DNA of 13,594 bases from Euperipatoides rowelli. Lineage: Eukaryota; Onychophora; Udeonychophora; Euonychophora; Peripatopsidae. The position numbers were made by a program, and so were the translations under genes. How positions within the stretch are numbered: the first letter of the stretch is position 1; each line of letters begins with the position of its first letter. Shown piece after piece: positions 8,817 through 13,594 of this stretch. Where the stretch lies: the NCBI GenBank assembly GCA_003024985.2, contig PXIH01S0001953.1; one strand, written 5' to 3'. The notes beneath the pieces were generated by a model. That model had not been told where the DNA came from, made no database searches, and saw only the letters and a list, made by a program, of their open reading frames with translations.

Positions 8817-8972
8817 TCATTTACTTCTACGCAATGCTCGTCCGTTGCGTAAAAACTGATATCTTTCTGTAAGATCACTGCTACAGTTAGGAATGTGCAA
8901 GACGGATAACCATCCGTCATCGTTCGTAATTATTGAACTTTTACACAGATGTATCCATTTGCTCTCCAACAT
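8817..8972 (-). CDS. Weak candidate open frame in a CpG-dense stretch, unrecognised
   Basis: On the minus strand an ATG at 8972 opens a frame of about 51 codons ending with TGA at 8817. The residue mix (Trp, Cys, Asp, Arg; ending LRRSK) is less AT-biased than typical random frames here. The 3' half coincides with eight CpG dinucleotides between 8830 and 8926, where roughly two would be expected by composition. The frame stays open upstream to about 9092, but that part is Phe/Tyr/Ile-rich and looks like AT-driven noise. No family, signal peptide or domain is recognisable, and no good splice acceptor precedes it. It may be an exon fragment, a degraded repeat or chance. It abuts the SINE target duplication at 8815. 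Confidence 0.15.
   Translation of the reverse strand: MLESKWIHLCKSSIITNDDGWLSVLHIPNCSSDLTERYQFLRNGRALRRSK
8828..8918. repeat. Two small GC-containing hairpins in the CpG-dense stretch
   Basis: TACGCAA (8828-8834) pairs with TTGCGTA (8845-8851) across 10 bases. GACGGAT (8901-8907) pairs with ATCCGTC (8912-8918) across AACC. Both stems are 7 bp and perfect, and they lie in the one part of the window where CpG is concentrated. They could reflect a structured RNA, binding sites or chance. Confidence 0.4.
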
Positions 8973-9851
8973 TTTGGTCATTAAATCAATCAATTTAGTT
9001 TGAAAACGTATTTGAAAATAAATTTTCGTAAAGCAGTAAATAAAATAAAAATAAAATATTTTCCACAGTTCTAGACATTTATAGGAATTCATTTTGATGC
9101 GTAAAACTACAATTCATAACTGTTGGAAATAAGAGGGAAATGATTGGCTATTGAATAAAGCAATTATATTGATTATGGACTTAACAATGCAGAAAAGTAT
9201 AAACAAATTATGCATATACTGTATCTCCATTTACAGCACGGATTAAAACAGATAGGAGGCCTGTCCTGTAAAACTATAAATGAACCTCAAGTCCATTTAA
9301 TAAAGCCATAAAATGTGCTTCTTGAAGTCATATTCAGAATCAAATTTAAGACAGTGCAAGCAGTATAATTGCACAGGGACCGTGCATTTTTGTGACACTA
9401 CCCATTCCATAAAATGTCCATAATTATTTTTTGTATTAAAAAATTATTAAATTGCCAATTAATACCTTTTAAAAAAGTCAAGCTTATTAAAAAATAGGAC
9501 ACCCTTAACCCCTACACACAGATGAACATATAAATTCTGCTTCTGTACAAAATATGGTATGTGCAACCATGAGAGAACAAAACTGTACCAGACATGATAG
9601 TTATTTACTAGTACATTAGAAACATCTCGGTACTTTACATATGATTTTAACATATGGCAACAAGAAATTTTGCAACACCATGCTTCTCTTTCTATCTGTT
9701 TTCTCTCATGGCGGGAAAATATTTTAGCACTAAGATTCAACTGAAAAAAGGAATGGTAACCCATAAATGCATTAGCAGGTGGAACTAAAGTGCAGCGAGA
9801 AATTTTCACTACCGATTTATTTTGGCGTGTTTTGCATCCAACTCAGCTTCA
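8973..9851. other. Non-coding DNA; minus-strand frame at 9459-9809 judged not a gene
   Basis: The longest frame in the window (116 codons, minus strand, 9459-9809) falls here, but its translation looks like translated repeat or AT-rich DNA with no recognisable domain. An 11-bp inverted repeat (CCATGAGAGAA at 9567-9577, reverse complement at 9701-9711) lies inside it. No TSD or coding signature accompanies it. The right part (about 9780-9850) may belong to the repeat that follows. Confidence 0.5.
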
Positions 9852-9912
9852 CTAAATTAAAATTTTGCTAAAATTTATTTTCGCAAATATTTCTAAACGC
9901 TAAATTATACCG
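9852..9912. repeat. 16-bp-period degenerate tandem repeat, about four units
   Basis: Units begin at 9852, 9868, 9884 and 9900, exactly 16 bases apart, each starting C(T/A)AAAT and preceded by AC, TG, CG or CG. The consensus is roughly CTAAATTTATTTTTCG. Upstream strings at 9796-9827 (GCGAGAAATTTTCACTACCG and GATTTATTTTGGCG) share the flavour out of phase, so the repeat may start near 9780. From memory, similar CGCTAAATTTATTTTCGC words are dispersed in several marine invertebrate genomes; this is not verified. Confidence 0.6.
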
Positions 9913-10103
9913 ATTGAATAATTATTCATTTCTTTTGATGTCTTTCCAATGTCCTTTTTCTCTTATAAACTATTAAAACTTTTAATAATAATTATAAAAT
10001 GTACAGTTTTGTACTTGAATAACAAAACCATTTCCCCTCCTAGTTCATCCTGTAGCCTATTTGTTTGCCTTATTAAAAAAAAANTTTAAACGGTAACTTA
10101 AAT
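9913..10103. other. AT-rich non-coding DNA with an ambiguous base at 10084
   Basis: Nothing beyond A/T-rich unique sequence is seen. An A run at 10075-10083 ends at an N (10084), consistent with base-call uncertainty at a homopolymer. Confidence 0.6.
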
Positions 10104-10152
10104 ATTAGCTAAATTTAATTTTTTTTTTTTTTTTTTTAAGGATTAGCTAAAT
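10104..10152 (-). mobile_element. Poly-T insert flanked by 11-bp direct repeats (possible tail-only retroinsertion)
   Basis: ATTAGCTAAAT occurs at 10104-10114 and 10142-10152. The 27 bases between them are a T run of about 18 with TTAA and AAGG at its edges. On the minus strand this reads as a poly-A tract bounded by a target-site duplication. That is what target-primed reverse transcription would leave if almost only the tail were copied. Local slippage or duplication is the alternative. Confidence 0.5.
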
Positions 10153-10713
10153 AATAGTCACAAAAAATTTCACCTTGCACTGTGTACGGAAGCTCCGAAA
10201 TTACCGTTGTTTCAACTTAGCTTTTTTACGGGCATCTTGAAACTGTCCGCAATAAGTCCCAATTGACCGTTTGGATAGCAGCATTATTTTTAAATTTATA
10301 TTCCAAACTCCTATTATATATTAAATCCACTATGCCCCAACCCTATGATAATTTAGAGTTGAAATAATCCTTTTTTGATCGTTTTCGATAATTTTGATAC
10401 AACTCTGTCAGCCCTCCCATTTTTACAAAAATAGATGTGCAGATGTTAATTACACAGAAAAAGGTACTTATTGCGGCCAGCTTTTGTTTTTCAACAACAG
10501 CTATTACCATGGAGATTTACACTTAGCATTGTTCTTTAAATATGAAGCTGTTATTGTCATAATATCTTTCAGACATTTTCACTGATGAATTTTGATTTGC
10601 CTTGGGATTTTTCATTGGTAAAAAAGCTGAAATTTTATTGCATTGGGTTCCAGTAAACTTAAATTCAGACCAATCCATAATACTAGATACATAATAATGA
10701 ACGATACATGAAC
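10153..10713. other. Non-coding DNA, no gene seen
   Basis: Slightly more GC-balanced at 10170-10290 but without a supportable frame. It contains the second copy of the 20-bp repeat at 10333-10352. Confidence 0.6.
10333..10352 (+). repeat. 20-bp direct repeat, copy 2
   Basis: Identical to 8179-8198, about 2.15 kb away in the same orientation. Flanks diverge immediately on both sides. Confidence 0.6.
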
Positions 10714-11010
10714 CAATTACAGTAATTATTTATAAAATAAACTTCCATTATTTAACGGAAATTCTTTTTTTTTTTTTTATGTTATTGCAATTAAATATTC
10801 AAAAATTAAATTCACTAATTACTTCAACAGTAACAGGTTCTAAAGAGCCGGAATACTGAGTATAAAACTCAGGGCAAGATGTTCTAAGCCTAGGAAAAAA
10901 ACGTTAACATAACCAGCTCAGCTGGGAATCGAACCTTAGCTTTCCCAGCATATGATAGCAACCAGCAACGCTACTGACTGAATTACCATATCAGGACAAT
11001 TACAGTAATT
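10714..11010 (-). mobile_element. Longer tRNA-derived SINE with 14-bp flanking duplication
   Basis: CAATTACAGTAATT at 10714-10727 is repeated exactly at 10997-11010 and encloses a 269-bp insert (10728-10996). On the minus strand the insert starts four bases before a tRNA-like head. The A-box region is TAATTCAGTCAG (10974-10985) followed by TAGCG, and the B box GGTTCGATTCC (10925-10935) is a perfect consensus match; the spacing is 38 bases. A tRNA-unrelated body of about 190 bp follows, containing a CTGAGT/ACTCAG hairpin (about 10856-10872) and an A run (T run at 10767-10778 on the plus strand). The flanking word is nearly palindromic and related words recur in the window, so the duplication is less decisive than for the 8681-8815 SINE. 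The 3' end could instead lie at the A run near 10766. It differs in body from the first SINE, so it is probably a different family. Confidence 0.75.
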
Positions 11011-12333
11011 CTTAGTTCTACAATAAATGTCCAAATAATTTAAAAGGGACAAATAGTTATCCCTAAATCTTCTATTTAAACTTCTTTAAAGTAGTTTTTA
11101 AATTTAAACAATGCCAGGACATTTCTGCAGAAATTTAAATAATATTAATTTTGCTCGTTGTTAAATAAGAGATACAAGAGCCACAAAATGTCTGATAAAA
11201 GTAAAACTAGTATTTATTTATTTTCATTAATTCCTTTCATATTTATGAAAAATACATTATTGATATAGGAATAAATGGGAAGTGCAATTTAAATATTGCC
11301 ATCTTATTTTGGAGAGTTCTACAATACAGTATATTTTTTCTGTTCATTTATTTTTTATTTTTAATTAAATGCTTCCAATATTATTAAAATCATTAATATT
11401 TAATTTCTATTCTATTTGCACTTCATAAATAATTGTTGTCATCTTACTATAATTTAAAATTTAATATCTGCAATTATCTGTTATTTACTAATCCATTCAG
11501 CATACAAAACATCCAATTTTAATATTTTAGTTCAACTTGATTTTAATTAATTTGATATGTTTTTTTTTTTTTTCTTTTTTGTGTGTGTGTGTGTTTTTTT
11601 TCTATAAATGCAAATAAACATTTTGTTGTCAGGTTACATGAATCTTCTTATGAAATTTAAAAATAAACAGATCATATTAATTACTAACTTATTAAGAATG
11701 AATGGGCAGAACCTGTGATGTCATCATCGGCTTTTAGTTTTATATTTTTAAAGTGGAGATCTTTACACTAGAGCCTAAAAGCTGACCATACTATGACATT
11801 TCTTTTATTATTTCACTTTTATTTACAAGGAAATGAGACTTTATCCATCCATCCCATTCGGGTATGTTTAGGGATCATTTTTAAATAAAATTGTATCAAA
11901 ATTAATTGAAAAAAAAAAAGATTTGTACATTAGGAGGCCCGGGTGCAAGTAATTTTTTAGGCACACAAAAATTTCTCAGTGAGAAAATAATAATGATTAA
12001 AAAAAATAATAAACAATTTGTATTTGAGGAGACTTGTTCTCTGTTCAGCTTTGTCCAAGAGTTTTTGAAGAACCGTAAACACACAGACTTAAATATTCAA
12101 TAAACACTTTATCATAATTTTGTTAGAATTTTAATAATCACAACAAATACATAAAACACAAAATAAAAGACAGTTTTATTGTTCACGCATCTCATTAGTA
12201 GCATTTGAATAAAAAACAACCGGTATGTAAAATCTAGATAAGTTTGCTATGTGTTGGCTGTGCATTAAATACAGCCAGTTCCGCAATAAATCATGGAAAA
12301 TTCGGATCGAGTTTATAAAATTAAATAAATTNT
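11011..12333. other. AT-rich non-coding DNA, no gene seen
   Basis: About 1.3 kb with no supportable gene. A T run and (GT)7 tract lie at 11560-11594. A local GC patch at 11931-11945 (AGGAGGCCCGGGTGC) is isolated. Short frames at 11902-12103 exist on both strands and look random. Confidence 0.6.
11560..11602. repeat. Poly-T and (GT)7 simple-sequence tract
   Basis: A T-rich run (11560-11580) leads into seven GT units (11581-11594) and another T run. It is a simple repeat. Confidence 0.9.
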
Positions 12334-12370
12334 CCCATGTACATCTCGGGTTCCCCGAGATGTACATGGG
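12334..12370. repeat. Perfect 17-bp palindrome with 3-base spacer beside an N
   Basis: CCCATGTACATCTCGGG (12334-12350), spacer TTC, then its exact reverse complement (12354-12370). The arms are GC-rich for this window and pairing stops abruptly at both edges. An undetermined base sits at 12332, two positions before the left arm. The loop is too short for a microRNA precursor, and no Helitron-like CTRR end follows at the usual distance. It may be a real cruciform-capable palindrome, or a fold-back or gap-closing artefact. Confidence 0.85.
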
Positions 12371-12883
12371 CCCCACTCTGTTGCTTGCCCTGACTAAGAC
12401 CTTGTGTTATGTTTTTTGTTTCAATTTTTGATTCAAATTTATATAAAAACAATCACTAACCTTAACCTTATCCAAAAGGAAATGATGGATAAAATATAGT
12501 TGATTTGGAAATGAAAATAATAAAATACGGTCATTAGTATGGTCAGTTTTTAGCTCTTTGTTTACCAAAGTGCCTATTGTCTTAAGGCTAAAGTTGATGT
12601 CCAGTTATAATAAATAGAAACATTTTAGGAATAATAATTGGCATTGTAGTTTTTTTATTTCTTGATTGTGTGACTTTTATAGTGACAAAGGAATAATTGT
12701 TTACATTTTTGTCAAAGAAGTTTTTCTAGAATATTTGATTTGATTGTCTTTGAGTTATCCTCTTAAAATTCATGATCAACAATTATTATAAATATATTAA
12801 CCAAAGGGGAAAAGGTTCTTCTTTTATGGAAAATAATGGTAATGCTGGCATACCCTGGGCCTTTTTTTTAACCTTATTCCTAG
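12371..12883. other. Non-coding DNA, no gene seen
   Basis: The first 40 bases after the palindrome are GC-richer than average; the rest is AT-rich. No gene, RNA or repeat was recognised. Confidence 0.55.
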
Positions 12884-12955
12884 ACACCTGGATCAACAGC
12901 AATCACTCGCCCTTCTTGCCACCACCCACTCATAGTTATGGCCCAGTCTTTATAG
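12884..12955 (+). other. GC-balanced patch with possible splice acceptor and short open frame
   Basis: A pyrimidine-rich string ending CCTAG (12883) precedes a 23-codon open frame that ends at TAG (12953-12955). A second frame is also open across the patch, ending after 12966. Composition is near 50% GC, unlike its surroundings. No protein family is recognised, and two open frames over the same bases weaken the coding reading. It may equally be part of an old repeat. Confidence 0.15.
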
Positions 12956-13354
12956 AAGCCGACTGATATTTTTATAGCTGTAGTTTTCTACTTGTAAAAC
13001 CATTCATTCTTCAATATGTTAAGTCTGATTTCAATTATTTGTTTTTAATGTTCAATCCCATTTGAAAGCTCAACTTGAGAGTACAAGTAAAGCGAATTCA
13101 CCCTGGTGACTCTGAGAACAACTTCAAAGTGTGGGGGCATTTAAAATATTATAAATATTTTTTTTTTTTAAATCCATATTTAGGCATAGCCAGCAATGCT
13201 TTTCTAGATAATGTAGATTTAAACAAATACATAAAATAACCACAAGTATTTATATACTACTGTAAATTAAATTTTCTAAAAACAATTGCACTGTAATAGA
13301 CATACTTTACATTTTGATTTTTTTTATTACAATATAAGTGGGAAATATACATTT
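12956..13354. other. AT-rich non-coding DNA, no gene seen
   Basis: Contains a T run at about 13160-13169. No supportable gene. If 13371 is an exon start, this would be intron. Confidence 0.55.
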
Positions 13355-13436
13355 GTTGTTTCTTTTGCAGTTGCCTTTGTATTACCAGTGTGAATCGTCT
13401 TTAGTACCCACTTATGCAGGGGATTTAGTCATATGA
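13355..13436 (+). other. Candidate 3' splice acceptor and short terminal exon
   Basis: A pyrimidine-rich run ending TTCTTTTGCAG (to 13370) is a good match to the animal 3' splice-site pattern. From 13371 one frame is open for 21 codons to TGA at 13434-13436, with a non-AT-biased residue mix including Pro, Cys and Gly. The other two frames stop within about 10 codons. If real, it is a last coding exon of a plus-strand gene whose earlier exons lie upstream, perhaps outside this window. No AATAAA is visible between the stop and the window edge. No family is recognised and chance is quite possible. Confidence 0.22.
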
Positions 13437-13594
13437 CTAATGTAATATATGTGTGTGTACTGTATACATATGCATACATGAACAGAACATCTCTGTATTT
13501 ATTTAGTTTTACAATATACTGTATATAAGGATAGAGATATACTGTAAGTGGTTATAGCCTATACAGTACATAAACTATATATACCCAGTATGTA
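13437..13594. other. AT-rich tail with clustered TACTGTA/TACAGTA words
   Basis: TACTGTA or TACAGTA occurs four times (about 13458, 13518, 13540 and 13563), interspersed with TATATA and GTGTGTG strings. No gene was recognised. Confidence 0.6.

Noticed and set aside
9567-9711. 11-bp inverted repeat CCATGAGAGAA as possible MITE ends
   Set aside because: No target-site duplication at either side, and pairing does not extend inward cleanly. Several such repeats are expected by chance within 150-bp spans.
9459-9809. 116-codon minus-strand open frame, the longest in the window
   Set aside because: No recognisable domain, runs of Cys/Phe/Tyr/Lys typical of AT-rich or repeat-derived DNA, no splice or start context, and it borders a tandem repeat.
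11902-12103. Overlapping 60-65 codon frames on both strands around a CCCGGG-containing patch
   Set aside because: Poly-Lys/poly-Phe ends come from A/T runs, the two strands mirror each other, and there is no protein-like core.
12334-12370. MicroRNA precursor or Helitron 3' hairpin
   Set aside because: A 3-base loop is too small for a microRNA, and no CTRR terminus lies 10-12 bases downstream.
1-13594. Prokaryotic or viral system such as CRISPR, a toxin-antitoxin pair or a phage module
   Set aside because: No gene-dense arrangement, no ribosome-binding sites, no regularly spaced repeats; microsatellites, SINEs and hAT elements point to an animal genome.

Overview
This window looks like non-coding DNA from an AT-rich animal genome, either a long intron or an intergenic stretch. 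By eye it is roughly 70-75% A+T. No open reading frame exceeds about 116 codons, and none resembles a known protein family. There are no operon-like gene arrays, ribosome-binding sites, bacterial promoters, rRNA genes, intact tRNA genes or CRISPR arrays. Microsatellites, poly-T tracts, tRNA-derived SINEs, hAT-type DNA transposons with 8-bp target duplications and scattered TAGGCCTA-type and TACTGTA-type words suggest a metazoan, probably a marine invertebrate. That taxonomic guess rests on general impression, not on any search. Two isolated N bases (10084 and 12332) mark it as draft assembly.

Layout. 1-1620 is AT-rich unique DNA with a low-complexity ATT/ATC tract around 1020-1260. 1622-1832 is a candidate inverted-repeat element with imperfect ends of about 30 bp. 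2143-2189 is a small perfect hairpin flanked by an exact 8-bp direct repeat. 2755-3744 is the best-defined structure: a non-autonomous hAT-type element of about 484 bp whose 3' part is split by a second hAT-type MITE of 498 bp (3220-3717), which carries a perfect 8-bp target duplication (TAATGTAC). 3745-6280 has no clear genes. 6282-6482 holds degenerate TATGGATTA-type repeats, followed by a 12-bp-stem hairpin (6521-6549) and a compound (AT)n(GA)n microsatellite (6614-6651).

8681-8815 is a short tRNA-derived SINE on the minus strand with an exact 14-bp target duplication. Beside it lies a locally CpG-dense stretch (8830-8926) inside a weak minus-strand open frame. 9852-9912 is a 16-bp-period repeat, and 10104-10152 is a poly-T insertion flanked by 11-bp direct repeats. 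10714-11010 is a second, longer tRNA-derived SINE, also on the minus strand, with its own 14-bp flanking duplication. 12334-12370 is a perfect 17-bp palindrome with a 3-base spacer, two bases from an N. Near the right edge (13355-13436) is a good-looking 3' splice acceptor followed by a short open frame, the only plausible hint of a host-gene exon.

No genes can be seen working together here. The content is a record of transposition: class II elements nested in one another, at least two tRNA-SINE insertions, and poly-T insertions. I found no convincing new multi-gene system. The most useful items to follow up are the nested hAT pair, the two SINEs, the hairpin with 8-bp flanks, the N-adjacent palindrome and the CpG-dense open frame.
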